64,000 bases of DNA from Prinsepia uniflora (lineage: Eukaryota > Streptophyta > Magnoliopsida > Rosales > Rosaceae), in assembly GCA_032719365.1 (NCBI GenBank), contig CM064862.1, positions 56,263,840 to 56,327,839 of the forward strand, read 5' to 3'. The translations under genes and the position numbers were made by a program. Of the stretch, positions 35,622 through 48,125 are shown one piece after another (positions within the stretch are counted from its first letter, which is position 1; every line of letters starts with the position of its first letter). Below the pieces are notes generated by a model. The model saw nothing but the letters and a program-made list of their open reading frames with translations. It was not told the origin of the DNA and made no database searches.

Positions 35622-38096
35622 TCAACCCCTTCTATGCAATTCAGCTACTTGATTTTTATGAACTCTCTTCACCTGAGAAGAGTAAGAGGAGGACGTAGCA
35701 GAGGAAGACAAAGTAGATGAGGAGGAGGTGTGGTGGAACTCGATCTGCAAACGCTCGTGGAGACGTAAAATAGAAACTGTTTTCTTTTTCACTTCTTCCT
35801 TAAGCTCCCCAAGTGGTATGGCAGCTAGAAATCTTTTGATGAACTCTTTGCAACACTCTTTCCCACTGCGCAACACTTCTGGGTTTTCTTCCTTACTGCT
35901 CTCAAACCGTGCTGCTTCCTGCGGACCGGCCTCTTCTTTCTCTGCGTTGCCATACATGACGCTCGATTTTTCGAACTTGAGTATGTACGCCTGGTTACAT
36001 CCCTCAAAGAGCCTCTCCCCCAAAGAATCAATGATATAATAAGCATCAGCTTCAACCTTGAGCACAAAAAAATGGTCATTCCAACTCGCTATGTATATCC
36101 TTGGTGCGTAATTATATAGCATTGTGTTTCTATTGATCTCGTTCCATATTTCGTCGAATGACATGAGTCTCTTCAAGCTCTCAAACTTGTCGGGGCTGAA
36201 GAATCCGATGAAAGATTGCTCCGGAGAGACACGTAGAGGCCTAACGTCAGCTTCCAAAACAGTTTCAAGGTCAAAGTGTTTGTTTGGAAAGAAGGTTAGG
36301 TATGTGTCATTGGTGCAGAGTTTTTGCCACTCTAAGGAACCTTGTGTTATGAGGCTGTCAAATTCGGGTCTTGTAGGCATTGACTCTTGGTTTGAATGCA
36401 GCCAGTGGGCGATGACCGCCACTAGGGCAGTGCAGGCACTCTCTCCGGCCGCCTTTTCACTCCGTTGATCAAAGGAAGCAAAGAAGACATTGGTTTTCAG
36501 CTTCGCTTCCCCATCTCTGCTCACAACTTCCCTCAACTCCCACCTACTTGTGATGCCATTTCCATGCTTGGGATGTGATTGTGAAGAGGATTCAACAATT
36601 CCATCTGCATTGGCCCTACTAGTGTTCTCAATCAAGGGCTCCACTTTTCTCCTTGTTGGTCTCCCATTCAGCCACTTTCGTTTTCTCAAGAACCAATTTT
36701 TCTGCTCCGAGTCAAACCGGGTCTCTGAATTGGGGGACGATCCCAACTCGGCCTTTGAAGTCAATGACCCTACATTGACGCCACCGGTGCAGAGGACTTC
36801 GTTCCGCGGCGACCCGTCTGAGTCAGACATGGCCGACGACTCGTTCCAGTCATTAGAAGTCGTGACTCGATCTCCATGACCTTTTCTCACATTGTTTGTC
36901 CTTCTAAAGCTCCGAAAATAGCTGACTCCCCGAAGCAACCTGTCTTTGTCTAACTCGGCCGAGTCTTGAACGATTCCTGCCGAGTCAGGTACCTCAGCAA
37001 AACTTAGACAAACCTGCAGCAGGCATGAGGCACCATCAAACATCATGGAAACGCCATAAACTTACAAGGAAATAAAACTCGACCTTTATTATTTTATAAT
37101 TAGTAGAAAGCTGTCCTTTCTTTTCTCTTTTTTCTTTTTTTTCTTTGGGAGCTGGAAGCCGGAAGTTGAAACCATGAAGTTTATTGATTACACCGCTTCA
37201 TGTATTGTAATGAAATTATCAGATTTTTTTTTAAAAAATATGAGTTATATTATGCAAATATACGTGCTACGAAAGGAATTTGAAAAATTATTATGCTGGC
37301 TTTACCTTAAATGGGAACTAAAACAGCTGTGTTTCCAGTAAAAGAGGTTGATCACATTTCATTCGAATTAACTTAATTACCAAAAAAAGAAAAATAATAA
37401 TGATGAACTTAATTACCAGAAGGGAAGCTTCTCTGGAGGTGGAGGCCATCCCCTTCATTTTCAATGTCACAGAGAGCTTCCTCTGAACCTGATACTCCAT
37501 TTTCGAAGCAGTTTCTGCTAAATTCAAGGAAGCCTTCCCCATAACCATCATATTGCTCTTTGATTCTCCACTCTCTCCCTACAAATTAAATAATCCGCCA
37601 AAAATTTCATTTCGTTTTCACGCATTCAATAACAAACAGGCTTAATATAAAAACAAAAACAAAAAGCACAAAAATGCGTCCGAGGTTGTATGCTCAAATC
37701 GCTGATAAAGAAAAGAAAAAAAAGACTAATAGACCCAATAAGCCAACGGAAATTAGAACTTACCTGTAAAAGAGTAAAACTCAAATTCCAAGGGATGAAA
37801 GAACCGCTCTGTTTCAACCCAAAATTGCAGAGGCTCTGAAACTCATCGTTCCATTCAATCAATTCACAAGGATTGATCAAACATCTATGGCCTGTGTAAT
37901 TTTTGGAGTGCTGCGATAATATTTTGCCGTAAAATGGGACCAAAGCTGCAGGGACTCCAGGCTTAGAGCCTTTCCATTTGACCTCAATCACACCAACTCT
38001 CTGTTTCTCATTGGAATTGAATCCTTGAAGCTTCAATTGGTTGACCTTCACATGAAACATCTTCGTGGACCCACAAGGCCATGGCGACCACTTCAT
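35622..38096 (-). CDS. NT-C2 (EEIG1/EHBP1 N-terminal) domain protein
   Basis: Three minus-strand exons join in phase 0: 38096-37764 (111 codons), 37578-37417 (54) and 37013-35622 (463 plus stop), total 628 residues. The start is the ATG giving MKWSPWPCGSTKMFHVKVNQLKLQGF; an upstream in-frame extension has no ATG. Exons 1-2 form an NT-C2 domain (VGVIEVKWKG, YTGHRCLINP, WNDEFQSLCNF, GKASLNLAE, LSVTLKMKG). A Ser/Asp-rich linker follows (about 170-300). The conserved C-terminal part has SRWELREVVSRDG, FFASFDQRSEKAAGESACTA, LTFFPNKHFDLETV, SWNDHFFVLKVEADAYYIID and SLGERLFEGC. The tail is Ser-rich. Related Arabidopsis proteins (the At3g11760/At5g04860 type) have no firm function; NT-C2 domains are thought to bind membranes or cytoskeleton. 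A hAT-type element begins about 195 bp upstream of the start codon. The gene looks intact. Confidence 0.87.
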
Positions 38097-38291
38097 CTTC
38101 TTCTTCTTGTGTGAAGAAATCAAAATGTTTTCATGCAGGTAGATTGAAGATGGCGGGGGATGGGGGTTTTTTCTTATTTAGGACAGAGTGACAGCTATGG
38201 TTTTTTTAAAGGTTTTTCTTTGTTTCATGGCCGAAGTCTCTCACAACTCAAGACAAACTCCCAGCGACTCCAAAACCCCGTATGTTTTATT

Positions 38292-38852
38292 CAGCCCGCG
38301 TCATTGGGCTGGTTCGGCCAAACCCTGCCCAAATTTGTTGAGTTTGAGCCGGATTGTGTCTATCTCATAATTTGATAAGTTTCGTGATGGACTGATCACA
38401 AATATGAAAGTTCGGATATTATATTGGGCCGAGTTTGAATTGGATTTTTATCGGGCTTTATTGGTCTGATTCAATAAACCCACTTGAACCAACCTCAATT
38501 GGATTTTTAAAAATAACTTATTCAACAAAATATGGAACTAAATATATATATATATATATCTATATATATATCTTCAAGGTGCTGCAATAACATCTATCAC
38601 TGTTTGATAGATTTGATGAGACAAATTTGCTACAATATATTTCATCAAATATTATATAAATGTATGTCAAAAAAGTAATGCTTCATCCTAATATTAGCCA
38701 AATACCTTAATTAATAAACAGAAAATATCTGTTTATATTGTGTTTAATCATGTCAAATTTAATTAATTAGTTAGTTTTAATTTGGTAATGATGTAAATTG
38801 CGCTATGAATGTTTCCAAATGTGATTCCATGATGCTTCATCATTTGGCAACA

Positions 38853-38889
<37 letters not shown>

Positions 38890-39195
38890 TATTAATATTA
38901 TATATATCATCCTACTTAAACCTATATATAACATATATATTCATTTCTCATCTATGACCTCATGACTATAGAATCATTCAATCTATAATTATTTAATATA
39001 TTGGGCTTATGGGTCAGGTTTATATGAGCAGGCCGGGCTAGGCTTACCGGATCTTATCGGGCTCGAGTCTATCGGGTTTGAACACCTTAAACCCAAGTCC
39101 AGCCCATCAACTTTCGGACCGGATCATACTTTTTGTTAACAGGTTTACCGGGTACCCACAAGCTCATGGACTTCTGAGTTAAATAGTGAGAGCTA
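38292..39195. mobile_element. hAT-type non-autonomous element, copy 1 (904 bp)
   Basis: It begins CAGCCCGCGTCATTGGGCTGG and ends GGTTTGAACACC…GTGAGAGCTA, and is flanked by perfect 8-bp duplications GTTTTATT (38284-38291 and 39196-39203). It shares end sequences and length with copy 2 at 41732-42634. Subterminal tracts are rich in CGGGCT/GGGCCG, while the middle is AT-rich with (AT)n runs. There is no transposase. It lies in the promoter region of the NT-C2 gene. Confidence 0.88.
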
Positions 39196-39203
39196 GTTTT
39201 ATT

Positions 39204-41723
39204 GCAGTTCCACGCTACTATCACGTGATTACATTGACAATGATGACCTGACGGCTGAGTCCTAAGCTTGTTAAATGGGTTGGAGTCAGGTGCGACTCGA
39301 GGTACAAATTGTGGGTCGTGTGGCCTTGTGGGAATGGATACAGGCGATTGAAACAAGACTATTTTTAATAGGTCTTATGATGTAAAAATTGATATATCTC
39401 AATTGTAAATTAAAATTATAAAAGATAGATTGGAATTGGCTTGTTAATTTTTCCTCTAAATTTCCCTTTTTATCAATTTCTCTCCGTGACTTTTATCTTA
39501 ATTAATTGCTAATGATTAATTTTTTTTCTTTAATTTAATTATATATCATATTTTTAATAAAAATAGTCACATTTTAATTAAAAATAAAATATAAAACAGT
39601 TATAAACGATCAATTAATAACACATCTTATTCAGAATATTTAATTGTAATGTAAATGGATACTATGGCAAGAAAACGAACTGTTAATGATAAGTTGCCAA
39701 GCTTGATAACTTGAGCTTGTAATTAAATAGGACATTAAAATTATTAATGTGATGAGAAGATTTAAAAAAAAAATGCTTAGAAAAAAAAGGTAAAAAAATT
39801 CCACGTTAGCACAAAAAAGAAAAAAAAATGTTCATAAAAAATGGATGAAATAAAATTCTGTACAAAAATAAGTAAAAGAAAAATAAATGCAGAAAAATAT
39901 GAGAGAAGGCTAAATTCTGTGGATAGGAAGCTGGGGATGAGCATCATCTAGGGCGTTGGTGTGGCGACGAGTAAACGCGGACAGCGAATTGCGCACGCAC
40001 GTGGAATTTTGTAAAATCTAAGTTAGATTAGTGATTGGACGAATAAAACGCGTGTGCGCCAACGGGCCAATGGGATTGGCGTAAATTTGATGACCTTCCC
40101 TGAAAAGGTTGCCACACGCTTTATTTCTTGACTCGTGTTCTTGTGTTTTAAGGAACACAACGCTTATGTTGTTCTGCATACATATCTTCAATTCAAACTT
40201 GTTGAATGACCAACAATTAGCGCATTTCTAAAGGTTGAGATAACCACAGACGTCAAGAATTCATCTAAGCGGAGGTTTTTTTTTTTTTAAATAATAAAAA
40301 TTTAATGTAATTCAACTCATTATAATATATAATAAATTAATTAAATTATAAAAAAATTCTTACCTTACTACTAATTTACTACAATCATATACAGTTGTCT
40401 TCGATGAATTCTTAGTTGGAAATTGTTGCATACCCAAAATAAATTATGATTGAAGTATTAAAATAAAATATACATTCGTATAATTTTGAAAATTAAAAAA
40501 AAAATCAACTATAATATGAACTATATATATTTATATCAAAATATCCGAAAATTCTACAGTACCTCATCGCATGAAGTGCGGTGCAAGATGCGGATCATTA
40601 GATCTTCTTAAATCAAAATCTAACGGTTAGAAAATAATAGGGCAATTTTTAATTTTTTATTATATTCTATTAAAAAACTACGAAGTACTTAGTGATGTGG
40701 AGTATTGTGATCATTTCACAAAATTTCACTATGATTTTTAGAAATCATATATGATAATGACATATATGTGTGTATGAGGAAACCTAAAATTGTATTTTTA
40801 AATTGAATGAATCCCAAAATATATAATTAACTATAATTATATAATAATTCTTACATATTATAAAATTTAAATTAATTAAAATATATTTATACATCTATTA
40901 CATTAAAATATATATAATTTAATGGGGCCCACAACCCTCCGAGGCCCATGCTGGCTCCGCTAATAAGGATAGAGTATTTCCAATAGTAGAGGTAAGGATA
41001 AGAGATTAGAAGTAAAGTTTAGTATGTTTCTCTGGCATTTTCTATATATTTTGTTTAAAATTGTTTTTTGTATTTATACTAGAGAGAGACAAGACGTAAG
41101 AATTCAATTTTTTTGTAAATTAGTTTTTTAAAGATATTAATATAAAAATCTTATATAATATTTTTGAATTATCTTTTTTTAATGTATTACTATTACTATT
41201 TAATTCTTTATTTTTGTTTTCCCTTATTCTTTAAATATTTCTTAACTTATAAAAAAATCATGATGTTAATAAAGAAAATTTATTTTATCAAATTTAAATT
41301 ACATATAAAATAATGCAAATCTAATAAGTTTAATTTATTGGAGTAAATACTCAATTAAAAAAAAATGCTTAAAAAGATACTTACACTAGGACTTGGCTGT
41401 TTAAAAAAAAAATACTTACAATTATAAAAGAGAGTGCTACGTGGCACATTCCAATTGGCTGCACAAAGAGAGCCTTTTGTGATGTTTGATGCTGCACATG
41501 GGCTTTACAAGTTGCAAGGTGGTGGGCTATGAGCCCAACCTTGTAAGATGAGGGGCAATTCTGGCCCCAAGGCTTACCCAAACCTAGTCCAAATTGTATG
41601 GGTCAGAAGCAAACAGTGGAAGGTTAGAGGCTAAAGTGAGCCTTGCCTTGTCCAAATAGCCTCCATTAGATATTCTCTTAAGAAATTGAGAAGAGCGCTT
41701 CTGTGGTGCTGACCGACACCGAC
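39204..41723. other. AT-rich intergenic DNA between two hAT copies
   Basis: About 2.5 kb with no supported gene on either strand. It has long A/T runs and one short GC-richer piece near 40920-40965 (GGGGCCCACAACCC…GGCTCCGC). I see no RNA gene or element boundary here. Confidence 0.5.
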
Positions 41724-41731
41724 AATTCATC

Positions 41732-42634
41732 TAGCCCTCGTCATTGGGCTGGGTCGGACTTATTAAATTATTTTTTAATTTACGGGCTGGGTCGGGCTGG
41801 CTTACTTACATATATAAAAGCCCTTGGCTTTTATCGGGCCGGGTTTTTATCGGACTTTTCGAGTCGGGCCTATTAAGCCCATTTGGGCCGGGTTTAAGTG
41901 GGTTTTTGCAATAAAATATTTATCAAATTTTAAAGTTACAAAAAAAATATATGAATATGAAAAAAAAAATACACAAGGGTGCAAAAATGCGGCCTCGTTA
42001 AAACTTTACCTTAAAAATCCTAACAAAACTGCCCAAGTGTACCCAACTAGAGGGAAGAATGGGAAGTGAAAGTAAGCTTAAAGAGAAGAAGAGGGTTGAG
42101 AGATAAGAGAGATTGTGTTGAGTGAGTGTGGGTTTGTAAGATATTGAGATATGAGTTTTGAATTTTGAGAGTTGGGAGAGAGATAATGCAGTTAGTGAGG
42201 AGAATCGGAACATGTAAAGAGTTAGAGTTGAGTGAAATTTATTTAAGTAGGTGGACATAGGGTTAGCCGGTGAGGGTTTGTATTGGGTATTGACCATTGG
42301 GTTTTCTAAAATAAATTAGGTGGACTTGAGATTGAGATTTGAGTTTGGGCTGAAATATTAATATTAAAAATGGGTTAGGTATTAATTCTTAAATAATAAG
42401 AATTTTATATATTCGGGCTTATGGGCCGGGTTTATACGGGCGGGTCGGGCTGAGCTTACTGGACTGTATCGGGCTCGGGCCTATCGGGTTTGAACACCAT
42501 AAGTCCAAGCCCAGCCCGCTAACTCTCGGCCCGGGCCGGTCCAAGGCCCATAGCCGGTCGGGCCGGGCTTTTGTCCACTGGGCCTATCGGGCCTCCATAA
42601 GCCCATGAACTTTTGGGCCAAATGGTAAGAGCTA
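41732..42634. mobile_element. hAT-type non-autonomous element, copy 2 (903 bp)
   Basis: It begins TAGCCCTCGTCATTGGGCTGG and ends GGTAAGAGCTA, with perfect 8-bp duplications AATTCATC (41724-41731 and 42635-42642). The ends carry dense GGGC(T/C)GGG and CGGGCC repeats, as in copy 1 (CTTATGGG(C/T)C(A/G)GG, ATCGGGCTCG, CTATCGGGTTTGAACACC). The short frame 41998-42297 minus is Ser/Leu-rich and has no recognised domain. Confidence 0.9.
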
Positions 42635-42642
42635 AATTCATC

Positions 42643-45600
42643 CACAACCAAAGTCAGTTGGGTACTTTGTAGGTTGAATGAAGATAGTGGGCTCGCAGTG
42701 GTTATCCCTCCTTTCTTGGCCCATTAAATAAATCTCAGGCCCAACACTCTGATTTGGCGTAACTACCTTAAGTTTTTTAAAAACAATAAAATAAAAAATT
42801 TGAGTTTGTCCGGACTCCTTAAAATATTTTTGGACTTTAGCCGATCCAAAGACATAATCCCCTCTCTAATATATTTTGATTGAAAAGTTATATACCGCGA
42901 TGATGTATACTTATACCAGCATTGAAATTGCATGTGTTAGAATTTAGATTAGTATGAAGTTGAGACAAAGTATATATGATCATCCTTCGATGTATGTTTG
43001 GTTGAGACAAATAGATGGAGGTCCGGTGTCTTTAAGTGGAAAGCGCCAAGAAGAAAAGGTTGCTATGATTGATATCTAAATAAGTCCATCACCATGAGTT
43101 GCTTTCGGAAAAATTCACTTCAATATAAATGCCTGCATCGGCCACCAGGAGCTAGCAAATCTCATCTTAAATTGTCTTTACTCAACTTCATTCAAGTCTA
43201 CCTAATTTCCAGGCAACAGGTTTGCATCTTTAATTATAGGTCTAGCTTGATGAAAAGGTTGAAAAGGATTCAAAGCCGATCGAATGCTCCTGCCTCTTGG
43301 TTTCTTTTTGGGCCAGGCTCTATTGCTTGCCCTAAGCCCATCTTCACACTAGTAGACGTGTAAAAGATTACGCAGTGAAATAGTGCTGAATATGATAGTG
43401 CTCAAAACTTATTATTAAGTACCCTAGCAAGTAGCAGGTAGCAAATAGCGACTGGCAAGCACCATTTCTTCATATTATTTACCAAATCCTAAATTCCTAA
43501 CGCACATTTTATATATCTGCAACTTTACTACGTACTTGATGTATGGATGTTTTTCTTTTCTCTTTCCTTTTTCAAATTTGCAAGTGGGGTTGCATGTTTT
43601 TTTCAAACACTCCTCATTCCTCACACCTTAATAATCAATAGAGTAATAGACAGTGGTTGAAAACTTGGAAGGTATTTCCTTCCCAACTAATTGAAACCTT
43701 TGTTTGTGGCTTCCTGCCTGCCTTACACCACCACCTTGCTCTATATATGAATAGGTTATCTCATAGTTTGAGTTAGGCACCTAAGAGGTAATTATTAAGT
43801 ATGATTTGTAAATGACTTGTGTGGCATTCGTTGTTGAATAGATCATGCTGATATTTTTCTTTTCATTCTCATAATTTTTGGCCCTCCATATAGAAAACAT
43901 TAATGCATAAACTACAACAGGGCATTATAATTGTGAATTGTGGCCTCACATTTTAGGAATAAAACAAAAACTAGACCCGTACGTGGAAGAAAATCATGAA
44001 AAGGAAACCAGTCGATCTTTGGATTGTTTGCATCGAACACAATCCCTATCTTTTGGTTCTTTTTGTGATCTATATATGACTTTGAGAGTCTTCGATCTTG
44101 TCATCACTACGCACGATCACTGGAATCCTCCCACTCCCACTCCCACTCCCACTCCCACTCCCCCCACGAGGGGTAGAATGGCAGTATCCACCCTAATGAT
44201 AAAGGAAAATCTTTAACTTTAAAGTTAAAAGAAGAACACTTGCATTCTATTATGATAACGAATATTACATTTTTAATTTATTTAATTGTCGTTATATATT
44301 ATAATTAGAAATATTCATTTTTTAAATTATCATTTCTATATCATTTGCACAAAAATAAAAATAAAAATTAGAGATAGTTTAGTCATTCATATATAACAAA
44401 TAAATTAACTACTTTGATATTAGTTAAAGATTCTCATGACGAACTGTCAATTTAATTGATACAAATAAATAACTAAATGATATATAACTTTGTTGATTTT
44501 GTGCTTAAATATCTTCAAATACGGATTTAAAAATTGAACGGTTTCGATTGCGATATATGCATAACGACAATTAAAAAAATTGATAGAGAATAATGCAAAT
44601 ATTATATATCCATTTGAAAAACCACCTTATTTCTTTTATCGTAGTTAATGTACTTTTCTGTTATATACAGTTATAACTAAAAAAATTTAATTCTTAATTC
44701 TCTTTCAAAAATCATCTCAACAAACAATCAATTAAGAATATTGAAAATTTTGCGATTATAATTTTATGTTGTATTTATAATATTAAATTTTAATGAATTG
44801 TACGTTCTCAGTGCAATCTATTAATTAATTAAGTTCAAGAAATTAATATTAATATAGCTTCCAGAAGAATTCGATAATCCCAAAAAATATATTATACACA
44901 TGTTGAGATCCCCAAGTTGGAGAAAATAAACATAACTTAATTAAAGCCACATTTGCTGCACCAAGATTTGTAGTTGGTCGTTGTGTTTAAGTGCTAATGG
45001 TTGGTGTCACTCATTCATTCATTAACACTCATTATAATACAAGTAGGAGCCATTTGTCAATGTGTATTTTAAATTTGTATGGATGATCAACATCTGTAAA
45101 ATACGTGCACAATACAGACAACTCTTAGTTGTACATGAGCATGATATGATCAGTCCATGTGATCATCCCATCAAATGTTGATTGTTGCCCCCTCTATTAT
45201 GTTTGTTTTTTTAGATAAATATCTATTTTTCCTTACTTACCAAAAAAGGAAAAAATATTGATTTTTCTATTATGTGCATATTTTTGAAAAATAGTTAATT
45301 TCGTTCGCATTAGTTATAACACTAAGTAATTGCTATTTAAAATACCATTGTAAATTCTATTGCCAACAATATTTTGGCCACCGGGCATAGGCGAGTGAGT
45401 CGAAGGACAATTCTGATACTATATCTAATAAGCCTCTTATCAGCGTTTTGAATTCTACCCATACTTTTCGAGTTCTAATTTAAAAAATTTTCAGTAGTTG
45501 TAGAATCTACATGAGAGTGAATCCAATAAATTCTGCATGGATATCAAAAATAAAAAATAAAAAACAAAAATTAGTTGTCGCAATGGTAAACCGATCTTGA

Positions 45601-46180
45601 TAAGAAACAAAAAGAATGGAGAGGAGGGGGGGACAGTTTGATCGAGCATGCTGTTTAATGTTTTAGTATAGAAAAGAAAAAATTTATGTTTGTGTGATTC
45701 TTTATGGTTCTTCTAATCTTCTGGAATAGTGAGATATCAAAAGTTGGAATATCAATACCAGTACATCTTTTTAAGGATTTGATTACCAACAAACTTCTTG
45801 GAATAGGTTATTTGATCAAATTTTGGAGTCTACTATCTTTTAATTATTTTCAATTAAAATATCAGAATTCAGTGCACTCATGAGGGTGCATTTTTTAAGG
45901 ACGTGGAGGGAGATGCTGGCCTGCTTGGGGACGAAGGCAACGAGCAAAGTCGGAAAGATAGAGATAGGGGAAGAAGGTTGGCCGGCGTCGAAAGGGAGAT
46001 AGCTGCTGCCGGCAAAGTTTGGCTGGGTGGGTGCGTGGAAAAGGAGATGAACTCTCCTGGGTTAAATTGTATTTTATATTATTTAGTTACTTTCTCTTTG
46101 GGTTAGTTCAAAATACAGACCGGTAAATCGGTGAGAATTTTTTGAAGTCCATCAGTTTTCTAATACTAAGTAACTGTGTA
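42643..46180. other. AT-rich intergenic DNA
   Basis: 3.5 kb without a supported gene. Candidate frames (43094-43363 and 43938-44216) show no recognisable domain, and the latter is created partly by a (CCCACT)n microsatellite. A GC-richer purine-rich patch at 45900-46060 gives a 67-codon frame (MEGDAGLLGDEG…) that I cannot assign. No tRNA, rRNA or clear hairpin RNA was recognised. Confidence 0.5.
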
Positions 46181-46664
46181 TGTTGACACTATATCTGACC
46201 AAACTCACTGGGCCGTATACTTAAAGCCCAGACTCCGTTCAAGACCCAAAACTACCGTACTTACACAACCCCAACACGGGGCCCAATGTGGGATGCCACG
46301 TGGAAGTCTATCCACCATCGATCTACGTAACACGTGTCAGTACGTAAATCGATGAGCATTTGTCCCACATCGAAACTTTGGGAATTGAACATCCTACCTA
46401 CCCATACATAAGGGGTACACATTTCCCAATAAAGGGAACTAAGATCTACTATTCACTATTACTCTACCAAACTTACCATTTACTATTTCTTCTTACGAAC
46501 GAAATAACTGACTTGACCGTCGGAGAGCCTTAGGCCGGCACCACACCGGTGCCCGTACTAACGGAAACCCGCGATTCACTTGAGTTGACAGGTCACGAGG
46601 AAGGACACGTGTCATTTGGTGATTGGACGACGAGTAATCGACAGTTGGAACATTTAACGCTTCA
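46181..46664 (+). mobile_element. 5' LTR of element Y, about 484 bp
   Basis: It begins TGTTGACACTATATC and ends ACGCTTCA, seven bases before the primer site. It contains ACACGTGTCA (46331-46340) and a possible core promoter with CCCATACATAAGGGG near 46400-46415. The left edge is inferred from the TG start because the second LTR is out of the window. Confidence 0.7.
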
Positions 46665-46671
46665 ATAGTTT

Positions 46672-46689
46672 TGGCGCCGTCTGTGGGAA
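46672..46689 (+). promoter_or_regulatory. Primer-binding site of element Y
   Basis: TGGCGCCGTCTGTGGGAA lies just inside the 5' LTR. This form is standard for plant Tat-type elements and matches the 3' end of a tRNA, with Arg the usual assignment. Confidence 0.8.
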
Positions 46690-46772
46690 ACTGACTAAGT
46701 TTTCCTACGCTCAACCAGACCGAGTTAAAACTCCACCTATTACGCCGAAAAGCAAACTTGTCGGCACTATAC

Positions 46773-47029
46773 ATGCAGGGCGAGCACGATCTCGGTGAGA
46801 TCACACCCGGGCAAGGCCCCAGAACCATAAGAGACCCATCTCCTAACTTTTTACAGATAATCGAGAGACTCCAGAGCGACACGGCTGAAGTCAAAAGAAA
46901 GGGTACCCAAGCCGAATTGAGATGTCAGGCACTCGACGATCAATACACTGAGGTGGCCGAGCAGCTACGGGTCGCGCATGCAGAACTCGCTGCCCACCGA
47001 GCTCGCGTCGGTAAGGCTGAGGCCGACAA
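46773..47029 (+). pseudogene. gag N-terminal part of Y (coiled-coil), cut by X
   Basis: From an ATG giving MQGEHDLGEITPGQ the frame runs through a heptad-like, charged stretch (IIERLQSDTAEVKRK, LDDQYTEVAEQLRVAH) typical of a coiled coil before the gag core. It is cut within an Asp-Asn/Lys codon pair by element X. The same frame resumes at 53562 after X and one copy of the GACAA duplication. No conserved catalytic feature is expected in this part. Confidence 0.75.
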
Positions 47030-48033
47030 TGACAGGACCTGTCCCAACTGGACTTCGATAACCGTGCCCGGTCCTGCTCCCGTTTGACAAGTGAACTGAA
47101 GTCCCGAAAGTACCCTTCAGCACCTATCAGACAAGGGATAACTGCACTGATTTCTGCTCATGCCTCCGCCTCTCAATTAGCCCCGAACGTCGTGCCACGT
47201 CCGTCCAAACCCCTCGCTTCCCGAGCTGCACGGGTTTCCATAATTTCCGACACTTGCCAGGAATCTTGAATCCTCCAAGTAGTCGAACTCAATCCCCAAA
47301 ATTCAGCAATGGCGCGGGGGCTGTTCTTCGTCAATTTACCACTAATTTCCTTCCCAATCGATTTGGTTCGATTCGTTTAGCTCCTAGAAGACGAAATATC
47401 ACGTCAATTTTAATCAAAACCGTCTAAGAAATCAAATCCGATATTAATTGTTTTGGACAATTTTTCGGGTTTTCTCAGTAGAGTTCTAGGTCTAGATGTC
47501 CCGTATTCCTCTCAGTTTTTCACTCAGTTTCTCTGTAACTTCCTCTTTTCGTCTCAGGTACTCTCTGTTTTTTTCCTCTTTCACCGATCAATTTGATCGA
47601 ATTATACAAAGGAAATTGGGCGGGTTTGGTTGTTTGTATTAGGCATTCCAGCCACTAATCACTTCAATTCAAGTGGCATGTGTCACACTCTAAGCTAAAG
47701 TGGGCTGAATCAGCCAATTAAACCATTTAATATCAACTAATTGCACCATTAAGGACTTTGACTGCCCAAATTACCGTTTTACCTTTCAAGTCACAATTTA
47801 CCATTTTGCCCCTGAACTTTCCAGACCCATAAATTTCTAGTCCCAACTCCGATTGACGCATGCCGTCTATCTACGGATTCAGCGTCCCAAGACCTATCCA
47901 ACGGTCTCCCCGGAAAGTCCAAACCAGGTCCAGAACAAAAATTCAACTTTCGGCCCTTATAACTAGGGGCAAAATCGTCATTTTCCTCAAATTTTCCAAA
48001 TTTTCATTTTTTTCGAATTTTCGGGTCGTTACA
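47030..48033 (-). mobile_element. 3' LTR of element X, 1004 bp
   Basis: It starts TGACAGGACCTGTCCC, ends TTCGGGTCGTTACA, and pairs with 52616-53561. It carries about 58 bp (around 47870-47932) that the 5' LTR lacks. The two are otherwise similar, with scattered substitutions. Confidence 0.9.
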
Positions 48034-48125
48034 ACCTTCCACCCTTAAAGAATTTCGTCCCCGAAATTCGGTCACGTTATTTATTAAATAAACACACAAA
48101 AGTATAACTGTACAAGCATATATAG

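Noticed and set aside
43938..44216. 92-codon frame with PTPTPTPT run
   Set aside because: The run is a (CCCACT)n microsatellite and the rest shows no recognisable domain or splice context.
45903..46106. 67-codon GC-rich frame (MEGDAGLLGDEG)
   Set aside because: No domain, no homologue recognised and it ends in AT-rich DNA; possibly a fragment of something, but not supportable as a gene.
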